Below, piece after piece: positions 16,386-24,399 of a stretch of DNA of 64,000 nt. Under the pieces are notes generated by a model that made no database searches, was not told the DNA's origin, and was given only the letters and a program-made list of their open reading frames with translations. Made by a program: the position numbers and the translations under genes. The stretch covers positions 49,225 to 113,224 of the forward strand of contig ONGG01000003.1 of the NCBI GenBank assembly GCA_900317305.1, read 5' to 3'. The first letter of the stretch is position 1. The number at the start of each line of letters is the position of its first letter. Origin of the DNA: an uncultured Prevotellaceae bacterium. GTDB taxonomy: Bacteria > Bacteroidota > Bacteroidia > Bacteroidales > Bacteroidaceae.

Positions 16386-17309
16386 TTATTTGATGAAATC
16401 GACAGCGGCACGGGCGATACCCTCGGCATCCATGCCGTAGTGATGGAAGATTTCGGCATTGGAACCATGCACCACATTCTCGTCGGGGATACCGATGATG
16501 CGCACGGGCACAGGATGCTCACTGATGGTCTCACAAACCAGTGCGCCCAGTCCGCCAAACTGGCTATGCTCCTCGACGGTGATGATGCGTCCTGTCTCAC
16601 GGGCGGCTTTCACGATGGCCTCGCTGTCGAAGGGTTTGATCCACGACATGTCGAGCACGCGGGCCGCGATACCCTGTTGCCTGAGTGCCAATGCGGCCTG
16701 CCATGCATGGTATACCGTCTCGCCTGTGGCCACGATGGTGAGGTCGTTGCCCTCGGTCAGTGTGATGGCCTTTCCTATCTCGAAAGTGAAGTTGTCGTTG
16801 GCATAGACCTCGGGCACGGCAGCCCTTCCCACGCGCACATAGCAGGGTTGGTCGAAGTCGACGAGCATTTTCACCAATCGTCGGGTCACCCTCGCATCGC
16901 TGGGCAGGCAGATGGTCATACCCGGGAAGGTGCGCAGCGCGGCGATATCGTGGAGCGAGTGGTGGGTAGCGCCCAATGCGCCATAGGCCACGCCGCCGCT
17001 CACGCCCAGGATGGTGACAGGATTCTGGCTATAGGCCAGGTCGACCTTCACCTGCTCGAGCGACCGAGCCACATAGAAGCAAGCGGGACCACAGCAGAAT
17101 ACTTTTTTGCCGCTATGAGCCAGTCCGGCCGATATGCCCACGGCATTCTGCTCCGCGATGCCACATTCCACAAATTGTTCTGGCAGTTGTTGAGCGAAGT
17201 CGCCCAAAGTCACCGACCCACGGGCATCTGTGGTGACGGCGATGATATCCTTGTCCTGACGGGCCAGTTCCACCAGCGTGTCAGTAAACATTTTCCTGCA
17301 AGCAATCAT
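16386..17309 (-). CDS. Transketolase C-terminal subunit (split transketolase, B subunit)
   Basis: A 307-residue protein equal to the pyrimidine-binding and C-terminal domains of transketolase: AVTTDARGSVTLGDFAQQLP, FVECGIAEQNAVGISAGLAH (with the catalytic Glu of the GIAEQ motif), and EEHSQFGGLGALVCE near the end. The start at 17309 overlaps the stop of the N-terminal subunit gene by four bases (ATGA), so the two chains are probably made in equal amounts. The longer reading frame to 17390 would run far into the upstream gene. Split transketolases are frequent in catabolic operons; in the apiose route such a pair cleaves apulose-4-phosphate, passing two carbons to glyceraldehyde-3-phosphate and leaving dihydroxyacetone phosphate. 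Confidence 0.9.
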   Translation of the reverse strand: MIACRKMFTDTLVELARQDKDIIAVTTDARGSVTLGDFAQQLPEQFVECGIAEQNAVGISAGLAHSGKKVFCCGPACFYVARSLEQVKVDLAYSQNPVTILGVSGGVAYGALGATHHSLHDIAALRTFPGMTICLPSDARVTRRLVKMLVDFDQPCYVRVGRAAVPEVYANDNFTFEIGKAITLTEGNDLTIVATGETVYHAWQAALALRQQGIAARVLDMSWIKPFDSEAIVKAARETGRIITVEEHSQFGGLGALVCETISEHPVPVRIIGIPDENVVHGSNAEIFHHYGMDAEGIARAAVDFIK

Positions 17310-18139
17310 TTTTCCAATTGTTTTATGCGTTGTTCTATTTCGGCCACGGCATCGATGCACTGCTGCTCGTTGAGAACGCCGTGGTGCCATTTGGCCACTC
17401 CCTCCATGAAACTCACTCCCTTGCCCTTGGTGGTGTTGCTCACCAGCAAGTGCGGGCGGTTGTTGTGATAGTCGATACGGGCGAATGTGTCGACAATGCT
17501 CTGCATATCGTCACCATTCATCTCTACCACCTCCCATCCCAAAGCCGTCCATCGCTCGGGAATGCTGTCGAGCGGCATCACATCCTCTGTGTTGCCACTG
17601 ATTTGGAGCCGGTTGCGGTCGATGATGGCCACGAGGTTGTCGAGATGGTAACAGTTGGCGGCCATGGCAGCCTCATAGATAGAGCCCTCGCCCTGTTCGC
17701 CGTCGCCCATGAGCACATAGGTGTGGTAGTCTTTTTGGTCCATCTTGGCTGCGATGGCCATGCCCACGCCGATGCTCAGTCCGTGTCCCAGGGCACCACT
17801 GTTGACCTCGATGCCAGGCACTTCGATGGTGGGGTGGCCGCTCAGGATGGAACCAAACTGTCCCAAGGTATCGAGCACCTCACTTTTCAGGAATCCCTTG
17901 GCCTCGAGGGTGACGTAGAGCGCCTCCACACAGTGGCCCTTGCTCAGCACGAACCGGTCGCGGTTGGGAGCCTTGGGCTGTTGTGGGTCAAGGTTTCTCA
18001 TCACATTGAAATAGAGAGCCGTCATCACGTTGAGGCAAGAGAGGTCGCCGCCGATATGTCCGGCCTTGGCCTTATAGACTACCTCGACGAGCCTTTTGCG
18101 GTTTCTCTCTGCCAGAAGTTTTAGTTCTTGCGTTTTCAT
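17306..18139 (-). CDS. Transketolase N-terminal subunit (thiamine-diphosphate-binding, A subunit)
   Basis: A 277-residue protein matching the thiamine-diphosphate domain of transketolase: KAGHIGGDLSCLNVMTALYF, DRFVLSKGHCVEALY, NSGALGHGLSIGVGMAIAAK, and the ThDP/metal motif MGDGEQGEGSIYEAAMAA with DRNRLQISG. With the overlapping downstream gene it forms a complete transketolase in two chains. It follows the pectate lyase gene by 19 bases. Its placement between a pectate lyase and a kinase/isomerase pair argues for a catabolic enzyme rather than the housekeeping pentose-phosphate transketolase, which is normally a single chain of about 670 residues. Confidence 0.9.
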   Translation of the reverse strand: MKTQELKLLAERNRKRLVEVVYKAKAGHIGGDLSCLNVMTALYFNVMRNLDPQQPKAPNRDRFVLSKGHCVEALYVTLEAKGFLKSEVLDTLGQFGSILSGHPTIEVPGIEVNSGALGHGLSIGVGMAIAAKMDQKDYHTYVLMGDGEQGEGSIYEAAMAANCYHLDNLVAIIDRNRLQISGNTEDVMPLDSIPERWTALGWEVVEMNGDDMQSIVDTFARIDYHNNRPHLLVSNTTKGKGVSFMEGVAKWHHGVLNEQQCIDAVAEIEQRIKQLEK

Positions 18140-18158
18140 TCGTCTGTCTTTGTCATTT

Positions 18159-19904
18159 TCACATCACCTTGCCCTTTTCGGCCAAGGTGTCATAATTGTT
18201 GTTCAGGTTACGCCAGTCCACCTTTCCCTTAGTGGGAATGGCATTGATATATTTCTCAATGTTGGTATATCCATCGCCATTGCAGTCGCCGTTGGCGTCG
18301 GACGAATCGTTGGGATTCAGGCCATTGGCCTTCTCCCACTCGTCGGGCATGCCATCGCCGTCGGTATCCACCCTTGGAGTCCAGTCCTTGTAGGTGGGGT
18401 AACCTCCCATCTGGCGTGGGTCGGTAATGACACCATCCTTGTAGGAGTCTTTGGGCAGTCGGCGGTATTTGAAAAGGCCGTCCTCGTTTTGCGACTTCTC
18501 ATGCAGTCCCCAGGTGTCGCCATAGGGATGGTCTTTCACCTTCTTCTCGTACTTGTCGACATAGTAGGCCACGCCCGTTCTCACCTCGTCGGTGATGCGC
18601 TGGTCGACAATGTCGCGGCAAGGCACTGTGGCACCCACGTTCTGCAGCACCCACTCGAAGGCCTTCTCTGCTCCCATGATGCTCACGAAAGGCATCTCGA
18701 ACGGCTCGTCGGAGCGCATCAGGGCGAGTTCGGTGTCATCCATAGCGCCATCCTTGTCGGCAGTCTGGATACCACCGTTCCAGTTGTCCTTGGTAATCTC
18801 GGGATATCCCTCCATCACATTGCCCATGGCATATACCCTGCCAAACTGCTTGAAGGGGAAGAGGTGCTCGCTGCGGCTCTCCGACTTGATGATTCGGCGC
18901 CCCACAGGAGTGTCTTTGGGGGTGAGCGGACCCGGTTTGTAGTAGTTGTTGATGAAGTTCGACATGGTGGTGTACTCGCCTCCGTCGGCTGTGCGGTGCA
19001 CCCAATTGTAGACCACGTTGTTGATGAAGTTGAACACTCCACCCCACCCTATCGACGGGTTGCGCCCAGTGTTGTCGGCCCACAGGTTACGCATGAACGT
19101 GGTGTTCTCTCCACCGATGGTCGACCCGAAGGCGTGATTCCATGTATCGAGGGCCTTGGCCGAGATGGTGTTCTGGATGGTGACATTCACCGTAGGTTCC
19201 TTGCGCTTGGCCTTTCCGTCGCCCAGGTCGAACATATGTCGGTAGAACGAGATATTCTCGTCGAGTCCCCACTCGCAGGAGCAGTGGTCGATCATGATGT
19301 TGCCCACGGGGTTGCCACCGAAAGAGTCCTCGCGGTGCCACACCAGGGTCTCGCCCCGGCGGAAGCGCATGTGGCGTACGATCACATCGTGGGTATCTAC
19401 CTGGAACGACTCGCCAGCGATAATCACGCCCTCGCCAGGTGCGGTCTGTCCGGCAATGGTGATATAGGGTGCCCTGACATAGATGGGTGACTTGAGGTGG
19501 ATGATGCCCGATACATTGAAAACCACGATGCGTGCGCCGCCCTGCTCGCAAGCCCAACGGAAGGAGCCTGGTCCGTCGTCGTTGAGGTTGGTCACGGTGA
19601 GCACTTTTCCGCCCCGTCCGCCAAAGGTAAACATACCACCGCCCTCAGCACCGGGAAAAGCGGGAATCTTAGCCTGTCTCAGATCGTAGGGTCTTGCGGC
19701 CCAGGGTACATAAGGCCGGCCCTCCTTGGCTTCTTTCACCACGATGGGGAAAGCCACCTCCCACGCAGAGTCGCTATGTGCTTTCCAACGAGTTTCGAGA
19801 GAGTCGATAAGGCGTTTTGCCTCATCGGTAAGCTGCGGATACTGTGCAAAGGCCGCCGATGCCGAAAGCAGCATCGTGCAGCATAGAATTAGAATTCGTC
19901 TCAT
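18159..19904 (-). CDS. Secreted pectate lyase-like protein (PL1-type) with calcium-binding TSP3-like motif
   Basis: A 581-residue exported protein with a signal peptide (about 1-20, ending SAAFAQ). From about residue 80 it reads as a right-handed beta-helix pectate lyase: AFPGAEGGGMFTFGGRGGKV, TVTNLNDDGPGSFRWA, YITIAGQTAPGEGVII, VIVRHMRFRRGE and IMIDHCSCEWGLDE. Near the C-terminus is a thrombospondin type 3-like calcium motif (VDTDGDGMPDEWEKANGLNP, then DANGDCNGDGYTNIEKYI). It would cut de-esterified homogalacturonan, or an apiose-substituted form of it, outside the cytoplasm. It is the first gene of the operon with the split transketolase, kinase and isomerase, which ties that sugar pathway to pectin. 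Family is clear; fine specificity is not. Confidence 0.87.
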   Translation of the reverse strand: MRRILILCCTMLLSASAAFAQYPQLTDEAKRLIDSLETRWKAHSDSAWEVAFPIVVKEAKEGRPYVPWAARPYDLRQAKIPAFPGAEGGGMFTFGGRGGKVLTVTNLNDDGPGSFRWACEQGGARIVVFNVSGIIHLKSPIYVRAPYITIAGQTAPGEGVIIAGESFQVDTHDVIVRHMRFRRGETLVWHREDSFGGNPVGNIMIDHCSCEWGLDENISFYRHMFDLGDGKAKRKEPTVNVTIQNTISAKALDTWNHAFGSTIGGENTTFMRNLWADNTGRNPSIGWGGVFNFINNVVYNWVHRTADGGEYTTMSNFINNYYKPGPLTPKDTPVGRRIIKSESRSEHLFPFKQFGRVYAMGNVMEGYPEITKDNWNGGIQTADKDGAMDDTELALMRSDEPFEMPFVSIMGAEKAFEWVLQNVGATVPCRDIVDQRITDEVRTGVAYYVDKYEKKVKDHPYGDTWGLHEKSQNEDGLFKYRRLPKDSYKDGVITDPRQMGGYPTYKDWTPRVDTDGDGMPDEWEKANGLNPNDSSDANGDCNGDGYTNIEKYINAIPTKGKVDWRNLNNNYDTLAEKGKVM

Positions 19905-20020
19905 AATTATTACGCGTAATTTTATATATGACGCGCAAAGAGAGAAAATGTAGTCAACCGAAAGGAGGAAAATGAAGAATAAGGAAAAGTAGCTGTGCTG
20001 CAGGTGAAGATAATTGCATT

Positions 20021-20058
20021 CCCCTTCCTGTCACGTAATGGCAGAAAGGGGGTTGTTT
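20021..20058 (+). terminator. Terminator-like hairpin upstream of the NTF2-like genes
   Basis: CCCCTTCCTGTCA (20021-20033) pairs imperfectly with TGGCAGAAAGGGG (20039-20051) around a CGTAA loop, and a T-rich stretch follows. No plus-strand gene ends just before it. The stem is nearly the same sequence as the terminator at 26500-26530. The rest of the 266-base gap (19905-20170) holds only the promoter at 20119. Confidence 0.5.
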
Positions 20059-20118
20059 TTGGACAAAAAAGAAAGAAAAGTTGAACTAAATAGAAAGGCC
20101 TATAGATTGAAATCGTCA

Positions 20119-20126
20119 TACCTTTG
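20119..20126 (+). promoter_or_regulatory. Probable -7 box for the NTF2-like gene pair
   Basis: TACCTTTG fits TAnnTTTG and lies 45 bases upstream of the ATG at 20171. The -33 position has no clear TTTG. Confidence 0.5.
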
Positions 20127-20170
20127 CATTCAGAATATTTAATCATCAACAAGTAATAGTAAGAACGATT

Positions 20171-20554
20171 ATGAGAAGCAAGATTGAAGACTACAATGCA
20201 GTGGTAGAGGCTGCAAGCAAGTTCACGAAGAGCGTTGCAGAAGGCAACAGCAAGTATGCAAAGGAACTGTTTACGGAGGATGCCTGCCTGTTCGGATTCC
20301 TGAACGGCAAGCTTGAGCGCGGCAGCATTGAGCAGTTCTATCACAACGTGGACACCGTGGGTGCCGGTGAGGAGTTCAAGACCCGTATCGACGTGTTGGA
20401 ACTGGAAGAGACGCTGGCCGTCGTCCGTGTATTGGAAGAGGGCTGGGGCGGTAGCATCGACTTCACCGATGTATTGCTTCTGCTGAAGATTGACGGTGAG
20501 TGGAAATGCGTGGCAAAGGCGTATAATCAGAATTCAAATACGATCAAGAAGTAA
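20171..20554 (+). CDS. NTF2-like (putative lumazine-binding / SnoaL-like) protein 1
   Basis: A 127-residue cytoplasmic protein without a signal peptide. It has the NTF2-like pattern of helices followed by a beta sheet: AKELFTEDACLFGFLNGKLE, then RIDVLELEETLAVVRVLEE and LLLLKIDGEWKCVAKAYN, which is typical of the putative lumazine-binding family. Such proteins are small pocket-forming domains, often of unknown ligand. It is followed two bases later by a second gene of the same family, then by an AraC regulator and a flavodoxin. Function unknown; a role in a stress or redox response is suggested only by those neighbours. Confidence 0.8.
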   Translation: MRSKIEDYNAVVEAASKFTKSVAEGNSKYAKELFTEDACLFGFLNGKLERGSIEQFYHNVDTVGAGEEFKTRIDVLELEETLAVVRVLEEGWGGSIDFTDVLLLLKIDGEWKCVAKAYNQNSNTIKK

Positions 20555-20556
20555 CT

Positions 20557-20928
20557 ATGAGCAAGCAAAGTGAGAAGGTGGCTGCTATCCTGAAAGCAGT
20601 GGAGCTCTATGCAGAGGCTGGCCGCAAAGGCAGCCGTGAAATTGGCCAGCAGGCATTTACCGAACAGGCCACTATGTCGTGGGTGGAAAACGGCAAGATT
20701 ACCACCGTACCCATCACCGCACTTTATGACGGTCTGGAGCAGACTGGTGAGGAAGAGGTGACATACGAGGTCGAGGATGTGACAGTAGCTGGAGATGTGG
20801 CCTACGTTCGCATTTCGTCAACCTTCAGCAAGTTGGGTTCCTATGATGACATGTTCACACTCGCAAAACAAGACGGTGAGTGGAAGATCGTAAGCAAGAT
20901 ATACCATACGAAATTGATAAAAATGTGA
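20557..20928 (+). CDS. NTF2-like (putative lumazine-binding / SnoaL-like) protein 2
   Basis: A 123-residue relative of the preceding protein, sharing the layout FTEQATMSWVENGKI, EVEDVTVAGDVAYVRIS and MFTLAKQDGEWKIVSKIYHT. The two look like an old tandem duplication, diverged well beyond simple identity. It starts two bases after the first gene stops, so the pair is surely co-transcribed. The pair could form a heterodimer, since NTF2-like folds commonly dimerise. No ligand or reaction can be named. A palindrome with a promoter box follows before the AraC gene. Confidence 0.8.
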   Translation: MSKQSEKVAAILKAVELYAEAGRKGSREIGQQAFTEQATMSWVENGKITTVPITALYDGLEQTGEEEVTYEVEDVTVAGDVAYVRISSTFSKLGSYDDMFTLAKQDGEWKIVSKIYHTKLIKM

Positions 20929-20935
20929 AAACGGC

Positions 20936-20973
20936 ATTGGTCTGCGAAAGTTTCCGTAACTTTGCAGACCAAT
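20936..20973 (+). promoter_or_regulatory. Promoter overlapped by a long palindrome, upstream of the AraC gene
   Basis: ATTGGTCTGC (20936-20945) and GCAGACCAAT (20964-20973) are perfect inverted repeats of 10 bp. Inside them AAAGTT (20947-20952) and AACTTT (20958-20963) also pair, leaving one extra G and a TCCGT loop. The -7 box TAACTTTG (20957-20964) lies within the palindrome. It may be an operator, possibly for the AraC protein itself, or act as a hairpin ending the upstream transcript. Confidence 0.65.
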
Positions 20974-20987
20974 TCGTTTGTGTAAAT

Positions 20988-21851
20988 ATGAGCAAGATAA
21001 CCAAGTTCCCCTCGGCATTGATCAGTGGCGACTGCACCACGTCGTCGCTTCTGCTTGATGGCGGCAGCATCATCGACCAGTGCATCGTGACGGCTGGCGA
21101 GCGAGGCACATTCTTCCTCGAACAGCACCTACTCTATGTGGTGCTGGGTGGAAGCGTGAAGCTCACTTGTGGTCGCCAGTCGTGGACAGTGGGCAAGAAC
21201 CAGATGATACTGCTGCGCAAGGCCCACAGCGTCAGCTACGAGAAGCAGGGCTCGTCCAAGACGGGACTCTTCGAAAGCCAGCTTTTTGCCATCAACGACA
21301 AACTGCTGAAGGACTTCCTTACCTCACAGCAAGTCAATGTGCCGCCAATGACAGAGGAACTGGGCGCACAGGTGTCACCCATGAGCGACCGACTCGTGGC
21401 CTACTGCTGGTCGCTGGCTCCCTACTTCAACGACCCTTCACAGATTAATCCAGGGCTGTTGCGCCTGAAAGTGATGGAACTCCTGTTCAACGTAATGGAC
21501 TGCTCAAAGAACATCTTCCGCCAGATGCTCCAGTTGCGCCAGCCAGTAAAAGTGGACGTCCATCGCGTGGTGGAGGAAAACTACACTTCGCCCATATCGC
21601 TTGAAGAATTGGCCTATCTCTCTGGACGTTCGCTCTCCAGTTTCAAGCGCGACTTCCAGAGCATCTACGGAGAGACACCAGCAAAGTGGATACGTGAGAA
21701 ACGGCTGTCTAAAGCCCGTCAGATACTCCAGTCGTCTCAGATGTCCGTTGCTGATGTCGCATATAGTCTCGGTTTTGAGAACCCCACCCATTTCAGCCGT
21801 ATCTTCAAGCAGCAATACGGCTTGTCACCATCGTCTCTCGCAAATCATTAA
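20988..21851 (+). CDS. AraC-family transcriptional regulator
   Basis: A 287-residue DNA-binding regulator. The N-terminal half (about 1-165) has a cupin-like sensor pattern (QHLLYVVLGGSVKLTCGRQS, VGKNQMILLRKAHSVSYE). The C-terminal half is a standard AraC double helix-turn-helix: ISLEELAYLSGRSLSSFKRD, PAKWIREKRLSKARQIL and VADVAYSLGFENPTHFSRIF. I choose the start at 20988 because it lies just after the promoter/palindrome at 20936-20973; the longer frame from 20880 would overlap the previous gene. The stop is two bases before the flavodoxin gene, the probable target or partner. It probably also reads its own palindromic promoter. Confidence 0.88.
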   Translation: MSKITKFPSALISGDCTTSSLLLDGGSIIDQCIVTAGERGTFFLEQHLLYVVLGGSVKLTCGRQSWTVGKNQMILLRKAHSVSYEKQGSSKTGLFESQLFAINDKLLKDFLTSQQVNVPPMTEELGAQVSPMSDRLVAYCWSLAPYFNDPSQINPGLLRLKVMELLFNVMDCSKNIFRQMLQLRQPVKVDVHRVVEENYTSPISLEELAYLSGRSLSSFKRDFQSIYGETPAKWIREKRLSKARQILQSSQMSVADVAYSLGFENPTHFSRIFKQQYGLSPSSLANH

Positions 21852-21853
21852 AT

Positions 21854-22546
21854 ATGAAAAAGAAAATAGTCTTAGGTGTGTTGTTGGCTGCCATTATCAT
21901 AGCTGCCATAGGTACATATATGTATCGCCACCGTTTTGACAAGTACGAGCAAGGCCAGGAAGAGCAGGCGGCGGGTATCAAGGCCATCGGCAAGGATTCC
22001 CGATTCCTTGTGACTTATTTCTCCTGGCCGAGTCCTGATTATCCTGATCTGGATGCAACGTCCGGAGCCAGCAATATCGTGAAGGATGGCAAACTCTATG
22101 GCAACACAGAATATGTTGCCGGTATTCTGAGTAAGAGACTCAATGCCGATTTGTTCAGGATAGAAACCTTACGGAGTTATCCTACGGAACCCAAAGCCCT
22201 GCTTGACGAGACCAAGGTGGAGAATACCAGCCACTCGAAACCGGAACTGAAATCGAGGGTGGAGAACTTCTCCGACTATGATGTTATCTTCATTGGCTAT
22301 CCCCTGTGGTGGTACGACATGCCGATGGCCATATATTCCTTCCTCGACGGGTACGATTTCAGCGGCAAGACCATCGTGCTTTTCACCACTCATGGCGGAA
22401 ATCGCTTCTGCAGGACTATCCCTACAGTCCGCAAGTTATTCCCCAAGGCAAATGTTGTTCAGGGACCAGCCATTTACGACAGAGAGATGGACAATGCAGA
22501 GCAGTCACTTGACGAGTGGTTGAAAGATAACGGGTTCTCAAACTAG
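21854..22546 (+). CDS. Membrane-anchored flavodoxin-like protein
   Basis: A 230-residue protein with an N-terminal transmembrane anchor (about 4-23) followed by a flavodoxin-fold domain: FLVTYFSWPSPDYPDLDATS in the position of the flavin phosphate-binding loop, YDVIFIGYPLWWYDMPMAIY (the common bacterial flavodoxin signature) and TIVLFTTHGGNRFCRTIP. It probably binds FMN and passes electrons in the periplasm or at the membrane face, though the phosphate loop is unusual. It is cotranscribed with the AraC gene two bases upstream, an arrangement often seen where AraC proteins control flavodoxin or quinone-reductase genes in Bacteroidetes. Substrate unknown. Confidence 0.83.
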   Translation: MKKKIVLGVLLAAIIIAAIGTYMYRHRFDKYEQGQEEQAAGIKAIGKDSRFLVTYFSWPSPDYPDLDATSGASNIVKDGKLYGNTEYVAGILSKRLNADLFRIETLRSYPTEPKALLDETKVENTSHSKPELKSRVENFSDYDVIFIGYPLWWYDMPMAIYSFLDGYDFSGKTIVLFTTHGGNRFCRTIPTVRKLFPKANVVQGPAIYDREMDNAEQSLDEWLKDNGFSN

Positions 22547-22878
22547 TAAGGCTGGGCAAACTATACTCCAATGTTTTACTGAGTTTAAGGGATTGCAAGC
22601 ATAGTTTAAGTGAGTTCGTATTCTCTGCCAGATTGACTTTATCCCTGGCTAACCCAAGAGGCCCATGCCCTTCTGGGAATCAAGACATCTAGTTGAGTTC
22701 TTTTACTCAACTTTCGCAAGTTGAGAGGAGTTCAGAAGTTACAGAAGTTCAGGAGTTCAGACATTACTCCTACTAACAACCATTGAGCCTAACAAGGTGA
22801 ATTCGGGCTATTGTCTGAACTCCTGTAACTCCTGAACTGCAAGAAGTTGAGCGAATGCGAAACTTCAATTCTTTTACA
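22547..22878. repeat. Intergenic repeat cluster with direct, inverted and hairpin repeats
   Basis: 332 bases without a gene. GTTGAGT/ACTCAAC (22692-22711) and CTCAACTT-TCGC-AAGTTGAG (22706-22725) are two mutually exclusive hairpins. Repeated GGAGTTCAG/AAGTTCAG units run from 22727 to 22767. An inverted copy (TGTCTGAACTCC onward, 22812-22838) faces them. AGGAGTTCAGACATTAC (22751-22767) recurs exactly at 49014-49030, so this is a dispersed genomic repeat. Confidence 0.7.
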
Positions 22879-24399
22879 TTATTGTTCAACCCCCATCTCT
22901 TTCATGTAATCGGCCAGTGGATTGAGTTCCATCTCCTTTCGCCATTCGTCAACTTTCCCGGGGTCTAGTAACTGATAAATAACTCGTTTACCTTTCTCAT
23001 TTTCTACGATTTGCGAACCATATTTTTGTGGTCTTCGCTCAAACATGGCTATTCTATCGTCCATCATTGCGACTTGCGATTTAGAGATGTCGCCTCGCTC
23101 CATGGCCTCTACAAACACATGGAAGTATTTCTTTTGCAGTTCCATCGGTGCGTGTTGAATGATGAGCCAATATACGGTGCAAGCATCACCTACGGCCTCT
23201 TTGCCCACAAATCCCCTTGTATCAAGGATGTCGCAAATCTCTTTTTGATTAATGCTGTCGGTTTTCTGCATCTCTACGGTGAGTGAATCGACCAAGTGTT
23301 GATCACGTGGTTGCGCATTGTAGGCCGCAAGAAATACATGTCGTATATCTTGGTCGCTACGGCCAATTTTACGTAATCGCAACATCAGCGGCTTGTCGTA
23401 GTTGGCTTCTATCCTGTCACGACGCCGGGCTATCGTGTCGCAGTAGGCCTGCCATCTTTCATCGGAATGGATGTTAGCGAGGTCATTATCCCGATTGGGA
23501 TCTTCGACATACCAATCAGGGTCTCTATGCAGTCTCATATTCAATCGCTCAAAAGCCTTGTCATTCAAACTTGCCATGGCAGCGGCGCAGGCACTATTGT
23601 AAAGATGGTTGTCTTGTATCTTTTCCTTTATAGTGAAAGCTTTGTCAAAAGCATTGCAGGCGCCTAAATAGTCGCCTTGCATGAAGCATGCGTCGGCTTT
23701 CATGATGCAATCATCGTAATCCAAGCATTTCACATCGCTTTCAAACGCATTGACCGAAATATTCATTATTCCATCTATCAATGTCCCAACAGACTGAATA
23801 TTACGAGGATTGGTAATATCATATTGAATACATCTTGTAAAAGGCGAACCCTTGCTGTCACTTTGCAATACATAGACAAGCGCGTAATGCTTGTCATTCT
23901 TGATGAGTCGGTCGACAACAATGATTTGATGCTTGCTCTTGTTGATGATGAGATTGCGCCACAACTCATCATGAGGCTGTATCAGGGTGTTGACTGGATT
24001 GGCTTGCACCGTCATGACCATGCCATCGGCTTGCCTGACATAATCGGGCTCCCATTCATTAGCGGCATCTATTGTCAAAATCAAGAACTGGTCGGCAAGA
24101 ATAACGTTGATGGAGTCGATTTCCAACGGAATCTGCTTTACGACATCGCAGAGGTATTCGGAGCATTTGGAATCGTAAGCGTTGAATTTCAACTGGGATG
24201 TGACAAAATTCAATTCATACTCTCCATTGAAAGCATTTGCAAGACTGCCGTTTTCAGCGAAGTCTAAAGTGATATCTTCATTATGGACAGTGCCATTCTG
24301 TAAAGACCAGTCGCCAGAAATACTGAACGGCGGCATGCTGTGTCTTGCACAACCTGCAAGACACAATGCCAAAGAGATATAATATAGGGATTTTCTCAT
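22879..24399 (-). CDS. DUF6624-containing lipoprotein
   Basis: A 506-residue lipoprotein. The start at 24399 gives a lipoprotein signal ending in the lipobox LAGC (Cys17), better than the longer frame to 24510. The N-terminal part (about 30-240) is beta-rich with no recognised family. Residues about 255-310 form a TPR-like helical pair (DACFMQGDYLGACNAFDKAF). The C-terminal part (about 370-506) resembles DUF6624, with the Gln/Asp-rich DIRHVFLAAYNAQPRDQHLV, ILDTRGFVGKEAVGD and a final YGSQIVENEKGKRVIYQLLD. DUF6624 proteins are widespread in Bacteroidetes and uncharacterised. The gene is alone between a repeat cluster and the tannase gene. No function assigned. Confidence 0.75.
   Translation of the reverse strand: MRKSLYYISLALCLAGCARHSMPPFSISGDWSLQNGTVHNEDITLDFAENGSLANAFNGEYELNFVTSQLKFNAYDSKCSEYLCDVVKQIPLEIDSINVILADQFLILTIDAANEWEPDYVRQADGMVMTVQANPVNTLIQPHDELWRNLIINKSKHQIIVVDRLIKNDKHYALVYVLQSDSKGSPFTRCIQYDITNPRNIQSVGTLIDGIMNISVNAFESDVKCLDYDDCIMKADACFMQGDYLGACNAFDKAFTIKEKIQDNHLYNSACAAAMASLNDKAFERLNMRLHRDPDWYVEDPNRDNDLANIHSDERWQAYCDTIARRRDRIEANYDKPLMLRLRKIGRSDQDIRHVFLAAYNAQPRDQHLVDSLTVEMQKTDSINQKEICDILDTRGFVGKEAVGDACTVYWLIIQHAPMELQKKYFHVFVEAMERGDISKSQVAMMDDRIAMFERRPQKYGSQIVENEKGKRVIYQLLDPGKVDEWRKEMELNPLADYMKEMGVEQ

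Noticed and set aside
22692-22863. A CRISPR-like array
   Set aside because: The repeats are short, uneven and partly inverted, spacers are not of constant length, and no cas genes are present.
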